Assembly (NCBI GenBank): GCA_014642895.1
Contig: BMJD01000029.1
Coordinates: forward strand, 1 to 57,359
Reading direction: 5' to 3'
Length of the DNA: 57,359 bases
Origin: Lentibacillus populi
Lineage (GTDB): Bacteria; Bacillota; Bacilli; Bacillales; Amphibacillaceae
Shown: piece by piece, positions 44,463 to 54,339 of the stretch
How positions within the stretch are numbered: the first letter of the stretch is position 1
Layout: each line of letters starts with the position of its first letter
Program-made: the position numbers and the translations under genes
The notes under the pieces: generated by a model
What the model was told of the DNA's origin: nothing
Databases searched by the model: none
The model's input: only the letters and a program-made list of their open reading frames with translations

Positions 44463-44960
44463 CTATTTTTCCTCTTTAATCATCTGATAGCTTGTAATAA
44501 ATGGTTTGTCTGCAAAAAACGCTGGTGGTTTTGCCAATCCGTGCTGGTGCTGGTTTTTAAAAGCGTCAGAATCCTTCCAGTTATTGAAATTTGCTTCCGA
44601 AGCCCATTGTGTTATAACGACGTACGTATTCCCTTTTTTGGGACGAAGCAGCCGGAACGCTTGGAAGCCGGGCATGCTGTCCAATTCGCTTTTTCGCTGT
44701 CTGAACCGTTCTTCAAACATTGCCGTTCCATCGTCCGTTACCGGGATATTGTTCATCACAACAAACCCTGTTTCTCTCATATCGCCGCCCTGCTCTAATA
44801 CCTCATACGCACGGCCGGCGGCAAAAACATTTTTATGGCGCCCTTCATAATAAGCTAGAGTACCTGAAGATCCTGCCATAAAATAAAACGGTATATCCGG
44901 GTATTTTTCCTCCAGTTTACGTAAAAAGTCATACGTTCCATTGGTCATGTATGCGTTCAT
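44463..44960 (-). CDS. hmoB: Heme-degrading monooxygenase HmoB (YhgC)
   Basis: A 165-residue protein. The C-terminal half is an antibiotic-biosynthesis-monooxygenase (ABM) domain, MPGFQAFRLLRPKKGNTYVV then WASEANFNNWKDSDAFKNQH, typical of IsdG-type heme oxygenases; the N-terminal 65 residues are a second ABM-like repeat. B. subtilis HmoB has the same length and position, next to pbpF and hemEHY. It would release iron from heme. The ATG at 44960 has a GAGAGGAG site somewhat far upstream. Confidence 0.88.
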   Translation of the reverse strand: MNAYMTNGTYDFLRKLEEKYPDIPFYFMAGSSGTLAYYEGRHKNVFAAGRAYEVLEQGGDMRETGFVVMNNIPVTDDGTAMFEERFRQRKSELDSMPGFQAFRLLRPKKGNTYVVITQWASEANFNNWKDSDAFKNQHQHGLAKPPAFFADKPFITSYQMIKEEK

Positions 44961-45091
44961 GTTCGATTAACTCCTCTCAGGTAAAAACATATAGTTTAGT
45001 TGTACCCTGTTCAGATACATATTAATCTAGTGGAATTATAATTATTATAAAGTAATAAATGTTATTACTTTCGGATTGTTGTATTCTGTCG

Positions 45092-45097
45092 TATAAT
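45092..45097 (+). promoter_or_regulatory. Candidate -10 box of pbpF
   Basis: Perfect TATAAT 28 bases before the pbpF start codon. No good -35 stands 16-18 bases upstream. Confidence 0.4.
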
Positions 45098-45124
45098 ATA
45101 TTCGTTAGTGCTTAGAGGTGAACC

Positions 45125-47299
45125 ATGGAAAAAAAGAATTCAATAAAGAAACAATGGAAAGCAATACCGAATCGGATTAAATGGCCAATCCTAATCGCCG
45201 GGTTTATTTTGATTTTAGCATTAATTGGTTATGGTGTCATCGTATATGGTGGGAGCCTGGTTGTTGATGAACAGGATTTACTGTTGGATGCGACAACAAC
45301 GTTTGAAACACAAGACGGGGAAGTTATCGCGTCATTATATCATGAAAACAGGGATCCAATTGCGATTGAGGACGTTCCGGAACATGTGAAAAATGCCTTT
45401 ATCGCCATCGAGGATCGACGTTTTTACGAGCATGCTGGTGTTGATTTCAAGTCGGCTTTTCGAGCTGTTTATAAAGATATTCTTGCCATGGAAAAAGTGG
45501 AGGGAGCGAGTACGATTACCCAGCAGCTTGCTAAAAATTTGTTTTTGCACAATGATAAAACATGGATGCGCAAAACAAAGGAAGTAATGGCAGCAATCTA
45601 CTTGGAACGTCATTTTTCAAAAAAGAAGCTACTTGAACTATATGTAAATCAAATGTACTTTGGCCGCGGTGTCTACGGTATTGAAACTGCATCACAACTG
45701 TTTTTCTCTAAATCGGCAAGTGAATTAACATTGTCAGAGGGGGCCCTTTTAGCGGGACTTGCCAAGGCGCCAAATGGCTATTCCCCGATTAATCACCCGG
45801 AAAAGGCATTAACGAGAAGAAATGTTGTACTACGAGCGATGGATGATGCCGGGATAATTTCCACCAAACAAAGGGTGGCCGAGCAGGGAAAAACATTGGG
45901 ATTGCATGTGAAAGATAAAAAAAGTACCCCTTCAGTTGACAGTTATGTTGATTTGGTAATGAAAGAAGCTGCTAAAGAGCACCAATTGTCGATTGATGAA
46001 TTAAAGCGCGGTGGGTATCGAATCGTAGTAAATATGGACGAAACAGCCCAACGAATTGCCTATGAACAATTTGAAAAGGAGGACTATTTCCCGGGCAATA
46101 CAAAAGGGGTTCAAGGTGCCTTTGTCATGATGGATCAACAAAACGGTGCCATTGTCGCTGCGATTGGTGGAAGAGACTATGAACCTGGTGAACTGAATCG
46201 GGTAACCGTGAAGCGTCAGCCTGGTTCGACAATGAAACCAATTGCTGTGTATGCTCCAGCAATGATGCGTGAAAAATATCAGCCGTATTCACTAATACCA
46301 GATCAAAAAGTCGCCTATGATGGGTATACTGCGACAAATTATGATGGTCAGTATGATGGAGCCGTTTCACTTTATCAGGCGCTTGTCGAATCAAAAAATG
46401 CCCCAGCTGTCTGGCTGTTAGAGAATATTGGTATTTCCGATGCAAAAGGATATCTGGAAAAAATGGGTATATCCTTGCCTGATGATGGTTTGGCGATTGC
46501 CCTTGGCGGGTTAAAGCAGGGGTTAACCCCGCTTGACATGGTACAAAGCTATCGTACATTTACTCACAATGGACAAGTTACCGATGCCCATACAATTGAT
46601 CGGATTTATAATCAGGATAATGACCTTATTTTTCAGGCGGATCCCCCATCTGAGGAAGTATTTAGTCCACAAGTTGCCTGGAGCATGACGGAAATTTTGC
46701 AGACAGCAGTTAACAATGGAACTGCACAAGCGGGTGAATACCAAAAAGCATTGGCAGGGAAAACTGGGTCAACCCAGCATCCGTACGCCGAAGAGTATTA
46801 TAAAGATGCCTGGTTCGTCGGGTATACACCACAGTATGTTAGTGCATTATGGATGGGATACGACAAATCGGATGAAAATCACTATTTGACTGTTGGCAGT
46901 GAATATCCAACGAAGCTGACGAAAGCAATTTTAACCGAATTGGATAAGCGATCTTCACTACAAGGAACGTTTAAAAAGCCTGAAAATGTAAAAGCTGTAC
47001 CGGAGCCGATTACACTTCCGGAATCCATTAAAGCAGAAGCCACTCATATATTTGGCGGTTTCTCGATTGTCAAAGGGAAAATAACTTGGAACAGGGCGCA
47101 GGATGATCGTGTCGTATATCATATTTATCAGGAAAATGACGATGGATTGGACAAACGAATTGGCACGGTAGAAGATGCCAACGAGTTTATTGTTGATGAC
47201 GTACCGTTTTTTTCATCATATCATTACTATGTAGTTCCATATAATCCCTTAACAAAGATGGAAGGAAAACGATCTAATTCCGTTGAGCTTTCTTTATGA
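45125..47299 (+). CDS. pbpF: Class A penicillin-binding protein (PbpF type)
   Basis: A 724-residue bifunctional peptidoglycan synthase. One membrane anchor (residues 20-43) is followed by the glycosyltransferase domain with EDRRFYEHAGVD (catalytic Glu96) and GASTITQQLAKN, then the transpeptidase domain with STMK (Ser368), SKN (423-425) and KTGS (545-548). The last 80 residues form a fibronectin-type-III-like domain. Length and position next to hmoB and hemE match B. subtilis PbpF (PBP2c, about 714 residues), which acts in sporulation. The ATG has a TTAGAGGTG site. Confidence 0.93.
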   Translation: MEKKNSIKKQWKAIPNRIKWPILIAGFILILALIGYGVIVYGGSLVVDEQDLLLDATTTFETQDGEVIASLYHENRDPIAIEDVPEHVKNAFIAIEDRRFYEHAGVDFKSAFRAVYKDILAMEKVEGASTITQQLAKNLFLHNDKTWMRKTKEVMAAIYLERHFSKKKLLELYVNQMYFGRGVYGIETASQLFFSKSASELTLSEGALLAGLAKAPNGYSPINHPEKALTRRNVVLRAMDDAGIISTKQRVAEQGKTLGLHVKDKKSTPSVDSYVDLVMKEAAKEHQLSIDELKRGGYRIVVNMDETAQRIAYEQFEKEDYFPGNTKGVQGAFVMMDQQNGAIVAAIGGRDYEPGELNRVTVKRQPGSTMKPIAVYAPAMMREKYQPYSLIPDQKVAYDGYTATNYDGQYDGAVSLYQALVESKNAPAVWLLENIGISDAKGYLEKMGISLPDDGLAIALGGLKQGLTPLDMVQSYRTFTHNGQVTDAHTIDRIYNQDNDLIFQADPPSEEVFSPQVAWSMTEILQTAVNNGTAQAGEYQKALAGKTGSTQHPYAEEYYKDAWFVGYTPQYVSALWMGYDKSDENHYLTVGSEYPTKLTKAILTELDKRSSLQGTFKKPENVKAVPEPITLPESIKAEATHIFGGFSIVKGKITWNRAQDDRVVYHIYQENDDGLDKRIGTVEDANEFIVDDVPFFSSYHYYVVPYNPLTKMEGKRSNSVELSL

Positions 47300-47440
47300 G
47301 ATACAAAAGTATATAAATTAAGAACCTATTCAGCTTATGGCAGCGTAAGCTACGTCCAGCTGCAGCGGCTACTATGCTCTGTTTTTGCTCTGAGCAGCCG
47401 TCAATTTACGGCGAATTAATGACAATTAACGGGCAATGCT
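47300..47440. repeat. Family-1 dispersed repeat, decayed remnant
   Basis: Fragments of the family-1 sequence remain (ACAAAAGTATATAAATTAAG, ACGTCCAGCTGCAGCGGCTA), with the right half lost. The rest of the space before hemE (47441-47551) shows no clear promoter. Confidence 0.55.
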
Positions 47441-47551
47441 ATACAGTTGGTATGGAAATCGTTATAGTAAATGGTGAAGTTCAAAAGATCACAATAGGCT
47501 AGTTCTATTATTTAATTGAAGTAAGTTAACGTGTGAAAAAGGGTGAATAAA

Positions 47552-48598
47552 ATGGCAAAACAGATCAATGACACGATCATCAGAGCGTACAGGGGAGAAA
47601 AAACGGATTATACGCCTGTCTGGTTTATGCGGCAAGCCGGCAGGTCACAAAAAGAATACCGGGAATTAAAAAAGAAATATTCATTATTTGAAATAACCCA
47701 CCAGCCGGAATTGTGTGCATATGTAACACGTTTACCTGTTGAACATTATGGGGTGGATGCTGCGATATTGTACAAGGATATTATGTCACCACTACCAGCT
47801 ATTGGAGTCGACGTGGAAATCAAAAAAAATGTTGGCCCGGTTATTCATAATCCCATCCAAAACTCCCATGATGTGGATAATTTAGGTGTGATTAACCCGG
47901 AAGCGGATGTGCCATACGTGTTAGACACCATTCGCCTCTTAACAGAAGAACAGCTAAGCGTTCCGTTAATTGGTTTTAGCGGTGCACCCTTTACTTTGGC
48001 AAGCTATATGATTGAAGGGGGTCCTTCGAAAAATTACAATCAGACGAAGGCCTTTATGTACCGGCACCCTGAGGTTTGGTTTCCCTTAATGGATAAGCTG
48101 GCTACCATGATTATCACCTATGTCAAAGCACAAATTAATGCTGGAGCAAAAGCAATCCAACTGTTTGATTCCTGGGTAGGGGCGCTTAATCGAGCTGATT
48201 ATCAGGCATTTATTAAACCTGTTATGAAGCAGATTTTTACGGAATTAAAAAAAGAAAATGTCCCGTTAATTCTGTTCGGTATCGGTGCCAGACACTTACT
48301 TATGGAATGGAACGATTTGCCGGTTGATGTTATTGGCCTAGACTGGCGCACCTCCATTACGGAAGCAAGGCAAATGGGCGTAACGAAAGTGCTGCAGGGG
48401 AACTTGGATCCTGCTATTCTGCTGTCTGATTGGCAAACGATTGAGGAGCGGACAAAAGCGATTCTTGATGAAGGAAAAAGTGAATGTCGTCATGTTTTTA
48501 ACCTTGGTCATGGTGTGACACCGGAGATTACTCCTGCAACATTAAAGAAACTAACTGAGCTGGTTCAAACGTATTCAAGCGTAATAAAAACAAGATAG
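47552..48598 (+). CDS. hemE: Uroporphyrinogen decarboxylase
   Basis: A 348-residue HemE that converts uroporphyrinogen III to coproporphyrinogen III. The N-terminal signature [11 protein letters not shown] (about residues 21-31) and the second signature [17 protein letters not shown] are visible. Length is normal. A GTG at 47543 is possible, but ATG at 47552 with AAAGGGTG is preferred. First gene of the hemE-hemH-hemY operon. Confidence 0.97.
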   Translation: MAKQINDTIIRAYRGEKTDYTPVWFMRQAGRSQKEYRELKKKYSLFEITHQPELCAYVTRLPVEHYGVDAAILYKDIMSPLPAIGVDVEIKKNVGPVIHNPIQNSHDVDNLGVINPEADVPYVLDTIRLLTEEQLSVPLIGFSGAPFTLASYMIEGGPSKNYNQTKAFMYRHPEVWFPLMDKLATMIITYVKAQINAGAKAIQLFDSWVGALNRADYQAFIKPVMKQIFTELKKENVPLILFGIGARHLLMEWNDLPVDVIGLDWRTSITEARQMGVTKVLQGNLDPAILLSDWQTIEERTKAILDEGKSECRHVFNLGHGVTPEITPATLKKLTELVQTYSSVIKTR

Positions 48599-48624
48599 GC
48601 AATGGATAAGGAAGGATGTTGGAA

Positions 48625-49563
48625 ATGGATAGAAAGAAAATGGGGTTACTTGTCATGGCTTATGGAACACCATATAAAGAGGAAGATGTGGAGCGCTATT
48701 ATACGGATATTCGTCATGGCAGAAAACCAACGGATGAGATGCTTAAGGATTTGAAAGATAGATACAAAGCAATTGGCGGCATTTCGCCACTTGCAAGAAT
48801 TACCGAAGAACAGGCAAAAGCATTAGAAACAACCTTAAACGATTCACAGGAAGAGTATGAATTTCATGTATATATTGGTTTAAAACATATTGAACCATTT
48901 ATCGAGGATGCAGTGGAGCAAATGGCTAATGACGGGATTGAACAAGCCGTATCTATTGTTCTTGCACCACATTATTCGACTTTCAGTGTCAAATCATACA
49001 ACACAAGAGCCAGCGAAGCAGCGGAAAAGTATGGTAAACCGAATATTTACGCTGTTGAAAGCTGGTATGATGAACCAGGCTTTATCGGCTTTTGGGCAGA
49101 ACAAATTAATGCTGTTTACGAAAAAATGCCTGAGGCTGAAAAAGAAAAGGCAGTATTGGTCATTTCCGCACATAGTTTGCCAGAAAAGATTTTACAAAAT
49201 GGCGATCCCTACCCAGACCAATTAAAGGAAACAGCAAGGCTAATTTCCGAAAAAACCGGGATTACCAATTATGCAATTGGCTGGCAAAGTGAAGGAAACA
49301 CCCCTGATCCCTGGCTCGGACCTGATGTACAGGATTTGACGCGCGATCTTTATAAACAGAAAGGCTATCGTTCCTTCGTGTACGCACCGGTGGGATTTAT
49401 TGCTGATCACTTAGAGGTTTTATATGATAATGATTATGAATGTAAAGTTGTTTGTGAAGAGTTAGGAGCCAACTATTATCGCCCAGAAATGCCAAATGTA
49501 CATCCGAAATTTATCAAGACGCTTGCAACTATCGTGCTAAAAAAAGTTAGAAGTGAAGCATAA
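48625..49563 (+). CDS. hemH: Coproporphyrin ferrochelatase HemH (CpfC)
   Basis: A 312-residue ferrochelatase; in Gram-positive bacteria it inserts iron into coproporphyrin III. Residues matching the B. subtilis active site are at the expected numbers: Tyr13 (MAYGTP), His183 (ISAHSLP) and Glu264 (DHLE). An upstream ATG at 48616 touches the AAGGAAGG ribosome site, so ATG at 48625 is the start. hemY overlaps its stop by one base. Confidence 0.96.
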   Translation: MDRKKMGLLVMAYGTPYKEEDVERYYTDIRHGRKPTDEMLKDLKDRYKAIGGISPLARITEEQAKALETTLNDSQEEYEFHVYIGLKHIEPFIEDAVEQMANDGIEQAVSIVLAPHYSTFSVKSYNTRASEAAEKYGKPNIYAVESWYDEPGFIGFWAEQINAVYEKMPEAEKEKAVLVISAHSLPEKILQNGDPYPDQLKETARLISEKTGITNYAIGWQSEGNTPDPWLGPDVQDLTRDLYKQKGYRSFVYAPVGFIADHLEVLYDNDYECKVVCEELGANYYRPEMPNVHPKFIKTLATIVLKKVRSEA

Positions 49564-50963
49564 TGGGGGAAAAAAAACAGATTGTCATTGTAGGTGGCGG
49601 GATAACAGGATTAACTGCTGCATACTATTTGCAAAAAGAGATTAAAGCGAACCAGCTGCCATACGATGTAAAGCTGGTTGAAGCAAGTCACCGGTTAGGC
49701 GGCAAAGTAAAGACGTACAGACGTGATGGCTTTACAATTGAACAGGGCCCTGACTCATTTTTGGAGCGGAAGAAGCCTGCGGTTAAACTTATAAAGAACC
49801 TCGGTTTACGTGATCAGCTTGTGCGTAATGGAACAGGCCAATCCTATATTTTAGTCGGTAACAAGCTCCACAAAATGCCAAGCGGGTCGTTTATGGGGAT
49901 ACCAACACAAGTCCGTCCATTTTTATTCTCGGGAATCTTTTCTTTGAAGGGGAAGGTTCGGGCTGGATTTGATTTAGCCCTGCCAAAGGGAAAACAGCAG
50001 ACAGATCAATCGCTTGGCGGATTTTTCCGGCACCGGTTTGGCAATGAATTAGTGGAAAATTTAATTGAACCACTTCTGTCCGGAATTTACGCTGGAGATA
50101 TTGATCAAATGAGTTTAATGGCAACATTCCCCAACTTTTATCAAGTGGAGCAAAAGTATGGCAGTTTAATTAAAGGTTTGAGCGAAACAATGCCGAAGCC
50201 AGCAAAGAAAAAGAAGAAAAAGCCCGGAATGTTTTTATCGTTTGCTGGTGGATTACAAGTATTAATTGATGCGCTTGAAACGCAATTAGGGGATACGGTC
50301 CTGTTAAATACCGCGGTTGACCATATTGAGAAGAAGGACCATGGGTATCACGTATTGCTGGACAGTGGCGAAGTGTATAAGGCAGATGCAGTTGTTATAG
50401 CAACACCGCATTATACTGTACCTAAAATGTTCAGCCAATACGACTTCTTTACCACTTTTAATGAAATTCCAGCTACTTCAGTTGCGAATGTCGCACTTGC
50501 TTTTGATCAATCGGCAATCAAAAAAGATATCGACGGTACCGGCTTCGTCGTATCACGAAATAGTGATTTTCGGATTACCGCCTGCACTTGGACACACAAA
50601 AAGTGGCCAGCCACAACGCCTGATGGGAAAGTGTTATTACGCTGCTATGTCGGCCGTCCTGATGATCAAAGTGTTGTTGATCTGTCTGATGAGGAAATTG
50701 TTGATATCGTGTTGAACGATTTAAATAAAACGATGGATATTACGCAAAAACCGGAATTTTGTGTAGTCTCACGATGGAAAAATGCCATGCCACAGTATAC
50801 AGTTGGGCATTTGGAGCGAATTGCCAAGGTGCGTGGCGAAGTTAGTAATCGGTTGCCTGGTCTGTTCTTAACTGGTAGCTCGTATGAAGGAATTGGTTTG
50901 CCAGATTGTATAAAGCAAGGAGAGAAAGCAGTAGCGGAGGTGTTGGCGTTTTTAAGAGAGTAA
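49563..50963 (+). CDS. hemY: Coproporphyrinogen III oxidase HemY (CgoX)
   Basis: A 466-residue FAD enzyme that oxidises coproporphyrinogen III to coproporphyrin III, feeding HemH. The dinucleotide-binding motif IVGGGITGLTAAYYL sits at residues 9-23, EQGPDSFLERK follows, and the C-terminal GSSYEGIGLPDCIKQGEKAV closes the FAD site. A lysine-rich loop (KPAKKKKKKPG, about 213-223) is present. The start overlaps the hemH stop (TAATG). The final decarboxylase of this route (HemQ/ChdC) is not in the window. Confidence 0.95.
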   Translation: MGEKKQIVIVGGGITGLTAAYYLQKEIKANQLPYDVKLVEASHRLGGKVKTYRRDGFTIEQGPDSFLERKKPAVKLIKNLGLRDQLVRNGTGQSYILVGNKLHKMPSGSFMGIPTQVRPFLFSGIFSLKGKVRAGFDLALPKGKQQTDQSLGGFFRHRFGNELVENLIEPLLSGIYAGDIDQMSLMATFPNFYQVEQKYGSLIKGLSETMPKPAKKKKKKPGMFLSFAGGLQVLIDALETQLGDTVLLNTAVDHIEKKDHGYHVLLDSGEVYKADAVVIATPHYTVPKMFSQYDFFTTFNEIPATSVANVALAFDQSAIKKDIDGTGFVVSRNSDFRITACTWTHKKWPATTPDGKVLLRCYVGRPDDQSVVDLSDEEIVDIVLNDLNKTMDITQKPEFCVVSRWKNAMPQYTVGHLERIAKVRGEVSNRLPGLFLTGSSYEGIGLPDCIKQGEKAVAEVLAFLRE

Positions 50964-50966
50964 ATG

Positions 50967-51001
50967 GGACAAGGGCAGAGTATGCTCCTTGTCCTTTTTT
51001 A
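50967..51001 (+). terminator. Terminator of the hemEHY operon
   Basis: Stem GGACAAGG / CCTTGTCC followed by seven T residues. Confidence 0.92.
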
Positions 51002-51037
51002 AGTAGAAAAACTTGCCACTTGGTGTAGTTGCTGCAT

Positions 51038-51199
51038 TACTGTTGATGTCCCGCAATCTACTGTCGATGTGTAGCGGTTCACTGTTGATGTATAGCAATC
51101 TACTGTCGATATGTAGCGGTTCACTGTTGATGTATAGCAATCTACTGTCGATGTGTAGCGATTTACTGTTGATACAGATTGGTTCACTATTAATGCCGA
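51038..51199 (-). repeat. 21-bp tandem array, about eight units, with 42-bp higher-order pattern
   Basis: Units of the form TACTGTCGATGTGTAGCGGTT alternate with CACTGTTGATGTATAGCAATC, giving a 42-bp super-period, as in the array at 11858. It begins just after the hemY terminator. The minus-strand core (CATCGACAGTA) matches the other arrays. Confidence 0.92.
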
Positions 51200-51269
51200 T
51201 GTTCCCTTCTAATTAGGCTTCCCCTTCCAATTAATGTACGGCTGGAGTAGTCTTATCCCAACACCATAA

Positions 51270-51295
51270 CCCTAATCAGGACTGCCTGACTAGGG
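51270..51295 (-). terminator. Hairpin after pepF
   Basis: Stem CCCTAATCAGG / CCTGACTAGGG (one G-T pair) downstream of the pepF stop. No T-run is present. Confidence 0.5.
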
Positions 51296-51315
51296 TAATA
51301 AGAACATTCTACCAT

Positions 51316-53133
51316 CTATTCATAGCTTTTCTCCAGTTCATCAACAAGCCCTCCAACATATGCTACCGCAGTTCGGATTGCATCTGGCTTCGACATATCA
51401 ACACCAGCCTGTTTTATTAGATCAAGCGGTTTTAGTGTGCCACCCGATTTTAGGACGTTTAACCAGCGATCGACTGCCGGTTTCCCTTCTTGCTGGATCA
51501 TTTGTGCTACTGCAGTAGAAACAGTTAATCCCGCTGAATACGTGCATGGATAAAGTCCCATGTAATGATGTGGCTGCCGCATCCAAGTCAGGCCTGCACC
51601 ATCGTCAATTGTAACCGTATCACCCCAGAAGTTTTCGATTGCTTGCTTTTTTTGTTCGCATAAAACACTTGCAGTTAATGGTGTACCAGTTTCAGCGAGT
51701 GTATAGACACGGCGTTGGTATTCCCCTTCTAATAAATGGGTAACAAAATTATGGTAATATGTTCCAAGCAATTGGCCGATAACCCAGCGTTTCATTCGCT
51801 TATCATCAGTTTTTTCGATCAGGTGGTTCGCCAGCAGTAGTTCATTTAATGTTGATGGCGCCTCAATAAAATAAGTTGATGGACGAGTATTGACCAATGA
51901 TTGATTTTTACCAGCAAGATAGAAATGCCCGGCGTGCCCTAATTCATGGGCAAGTACGAAGGCTCCGCGCATTGTGTCGGTCCATGTAATGAGAATATAT
52001 GGATGTACACCATATGGGCTGGAACAGAAAGCGCCTGTTGCCTTGCCGATATTATCAGAACGGTCAACCCAGCGGTCATGGACACCCTTCTTCATGATTT
52101 CAACGTATTCCGGCCCCATGACCTGCAGTGCATCCAGAATAGTGGCTGTTGCTTCTTCGTAGTTTGTTTTCGGATTAAATTCTGGATCGATTGGTGCTTT
52201 TAAATCACAAAAACGCATTTCCGCAAGTCCCAGATCCTTTTGCTTCAGCTTGGCGAATCTGCGCATGTGTGGGGCCAGCTCCTCTTGAATAACATCCAGT
52301 TGATTAAGATACATTTCTTTTGTAACCTGCTGACTGTGAAGCAGCATGTCTGTAACCGAATCATAGCCACGCAGGCGTGACATGGTAACTTGTTTGGTTA
52401 CTTCTGTAGCATATGTTGCGGCATACGTATTTTTATATTGATTAAGTGTATTAATGAACGAATTATACGCTTGCCGACGAATAGCGGTATCAGCAGTTAT
52501 TTCATAGCGGTCTTCATAGAGTGCTGCTGACATTGGCAATTCATTACCATCTTGATCATGTACCGGTGAAAATTGCATATCAGATGCTTTGCTTCGCTCA
52601 TAAATCGTCTGCGGTGCATTATGTACTTCACTAAGTGCTGCCAATGTTTCCTCGATTTCCGGGGTAAGGGTATATGCTTTTCTTTCTAATAAATCATCAA
52701 GCATTTTTTGATATGTTCGTAGCTCCGGCTTTTCCTGTAAAAATCGATTAATTGTTTCGCTCGATAATGTTAATAGCTCTGAATCGACAAATGATAGTTC
52801 GGCACCGATTTTTGCCAGCGTGGCTGAAACCTTGGAAGCGTCTGCCTGGTTCTTTGGATCAGCTCCATCTGCACTGGCACGCAAACTTGCATATGTCGCA
52901 GCACGGATGATCCGCTGCTGAAATTTTTCTAAAGTTGCAAGACAGTTTAATAGTGTTTCGGCATCCGTTCCCAGTTTCCCTTTGTATTCGGTCACTACAC
53001 TAACTTCTAACTGGATTGCAGCTAATTCGTTTTCCCATTCTTTATTTGTGGTAAATAAATCGCGTAAATCCCATGTTTGTTTAAGCGGTACTTCTGAACG
53101 CTGCAATCGCTTAGCGTTTGCTCCAGTTGCCAT
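51316..53133 (-). CDS. pepF: Oligoendopeptidase F (M3B metallopeptidase)
   Basis: A 605-residue cytoplasmic zinc peptidase that cleaves short peptides. The zinc motif HELGH occurs in LAHELGHAGHFYLAGKN (about residue 397), with the third ligand region APSTLNELLLANHL following. VPLKQTWDLRDLF at the start and the MRQPHHYMGLYPCTYSAGL stretch near the C-terminus fit the PepF family. Length is normal. The ATG has an AAGGGGAAT site. It interrupts the otherwise B. subtilis-like order between hemY and yhfI. Confidence 0.93.
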   Translation of the reverse strand: MATGANAKRLQRSEVPLKQTWDLRDLFTTNKEWENELAAIQLEVSVVTEYKGKLGTDAETLLNCLATLEKFQQRIIRAATYASLRASADGADPKNQADASKVSATLAKIGAELSFVDSELLTLSSETINRFLQEKPELRTYQKMLDDLLERKAYTLTPEIEETLAALSEVHNAPQTIYERSKASDMQFSPVHDQDGNELPMSAALYEDRYEITADTAIRRQAYNSFINTLNQYKNTYAATYATEVTKQVTMSRLRGYDSVTDMLLHSQQVTKEMYLNQLDVIQEELAPHMRRFAKLKQKDLGLAEMRFCDLKAPIDPEFNPKTNYEEATATILDALQVMGPEYVEIMKKGVHDRWVDRSDNIGKATGAFCSSPYGVHPYILITWTDTMRGAFVLAHELGHAGHFYLAGKNQSLVNTRPSTYFIEAPSTLNELLLANHLIEKTDDKRMKRWVIGQLLGTYYHNFVTHLLEGEYQRRVYTLAETGTPLTASVLCEQKKQAIENFWGDTVTIDDGAGLTWMRQPHHYMGLYPCTYSAGLTVSTAVAQMIQQEGKPAVDRWLNVLKSGGTLKPLDLIKQAGVDMSKPDAIRTAVAYVGGLVDELEKSYE

Positions 53134-53225
53134 TATAATTCCCCTTTCAAACTATTATTTCGCTACTCTAAATAGTAGTATAATACAAAGTGAAAAAGAA
53201 TGATATGAGTTTTCTAACTTGAATT

Positions 53226-53258
53226 ACAAAAAATAAACAGCTAGATGTATAGCTGTTT
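53226..53258 (-). terminator. Terminator of yhfH
   Basis: On the minus strand, stem AAACAGCTA / TAGCTGTTT runs into ATTTTTTG. Confidence 0.85.
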
Positions 53259-53301
53259 AATGATCGGTTTATCATGTTATAGTACAGTTATCATACAGTT
53301 T

Positions 53302-53430
53302 TTATCGAGCGGGATGATCACATTCGTCACAAATATTACCATAGCAATCTGCTTTTTCTTCAATAACCTGACCACAACTTTGGCATTTCTTCTTTGGTAA
53401 TTTTTTATAAAATTCAACGATGCTCTCCAT
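53302..53430 (-). CDS. yhfH: Small zinc-ribbon-like protein YhfH
   Basis: A 42-residue protein below the usual ORF cut-off: MESIVEFYKKLPKKKCQSCG followed by an acidic stretch and CYGNICDECDH. The CxxC (Cys16, Cys19) and a later CxxxxCxxC pattern suggest zinc binding. It matches the YhfH family, encoded next to yhfI in B. subtilis; function unknown. Of two close ATGs, the one at 53428-53430 has correct spacing from AAAGGAGG. It has its own promoter and terminator. Confidence 0.85.
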   Translation of the reverse strand: MESIVEFYKKLPKKKCQSCGQVIEEKADCYGNICDECDHPAR

Positions 53431-53442
53431 GTTCATCCTCCT

Positions 53443-53488
53443 TTGTTATCGTAACTGTATTGTATTATAACAGTATGCCGGTTGTCAA
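53443..53488. promoter_or_regulatory. Overlapping divergent promoters of yhfH and yhfI
   Basis: Minus strand: TTGACA (53483-53488), 18 bases, TACAAT (53459-53464), for yhfH. Plus strand: TTGTTA (53443-53448), 17 bases, TATAAC (53466-53471), for yhfI. The two overlap, so polymerase can probably occupy only one at a time. Confidence 0.6.
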
Positions 53489-53529
53489 TAGTGTGTTACA
53501 ACAAATTTGATAAATTAGGGGAGATTTTT

Positions 53530-54261
53530 ATGAAGTTAACGGTAATTGGTTTCTGGGGCGGCTATCCAGCTGCAAATGGTGCTACGTCCGCCTATTTGGT
53601 TGAAAAAGATGATTTTACATTACTAATTGATGCGGGAAGTGGTGCGCTTGCCAAGTTGCAAAATTATCAACATCTCATGGATCTTGATGCGGTCATTCTA
53701 TCTCATTACCATCATGATCATGTTGCTGATATTGGCGTTCTGCAGTATGCCTGGCTTGTCCAGTCCTATTTGCGTGAGGTGAAGGAAATTTTACCGATTT
53801 ACGGTCATACCGAGGATGAGGAAGGTTTTGCTACCCTGACACATGAGTGTACGGAAGGAATTCCCTATGATCCAAGTGGTGAACTGAAGGTTGGTCCGTT
53901 CCTGATCAATTTTTTGCAAACAAAACATCCTGTTACCTGTTACGGAATGCGTATTTCGGATGGTGATAGTGTAATCGTCTATACTGCTGATTCGTCTTTT
54001 AAAAAGGAATGGAGTGATTTTGCTAACGATGCCGATTTACTGATTACAGATTGCAACTTTTATGCGGATCAGAATGGGGCGGCGGCAGGACATATGACAA
54101 GCAAAGAAGGAGCTCGAATAGCAAAGCAGGCAAACGTTACTGAACTAATTCTGAGTCATTTACCGCAATATGGTGATCCAAACAAACTAGTCGAAGAAGC
54201 TGCAACAGTTTTCAATGGGAAAATTCGGCTTGCGCGGGAAGGGCTTGTTTGGGAGAAATAA
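53530..54261 (+). CDS. yhfI: Metallo-beta-lactamase-fold hydrolase YhfI
   Basis: A 243-residue MBL-fold protein with metal motif HxHxDH at SHYHHDH (His59-His64), TADSSF for the bridging Asp and a final LILSHLPQYG His. It resembles the RNase Z/phosphodiesterase-like branch; the substrate is unknown. B. subtilis YhfI has nearly the same length and the same neighbours (yhfH, lplJ). The frame opens at 53482, but the ATG at 53530 has GGGGAGA and begins at the fold. Confidence 0.87.
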   Translation: MKLTVIGFWGGYPAANGATSAYLVEKDDFTLLIDAGSGALAKLQNYQHLMDLDAVILSHYHHDHVADIGVLQYAWLVQSYLREVKEILPIYGHTEDEEGFATLTHECTEGIPYDPSGELKVGPFLINFLQTKHPVTCYGMRISDGDSVIVYTADSSFKKEWSDFANDADLLITDCNFYADQNGAAAGHMTSKEGARIAKQANVTELILSHLPQYGDPNKLVEEAATVFNGKIRLAREGLVWEK

Positions 54262-54274
54262 ACGGACCAATTCT

Positions 54275-54303
54275 TTGATTGCCTGTCTGCCTTCGATTAC
54301 AAT
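54275..54303 (+). promoter_or_regulatory. Sigma-A promoter of lplJ
   Basis: TTGATT (54275-54280), 17 bases, TACAAT (54298-54303), 37 bases before the start codon. Confidence 0.65.
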
Positions 54304-54339
54304 AGATAAGGGACTAATATACTAGAGAGGGGCTTTCAG

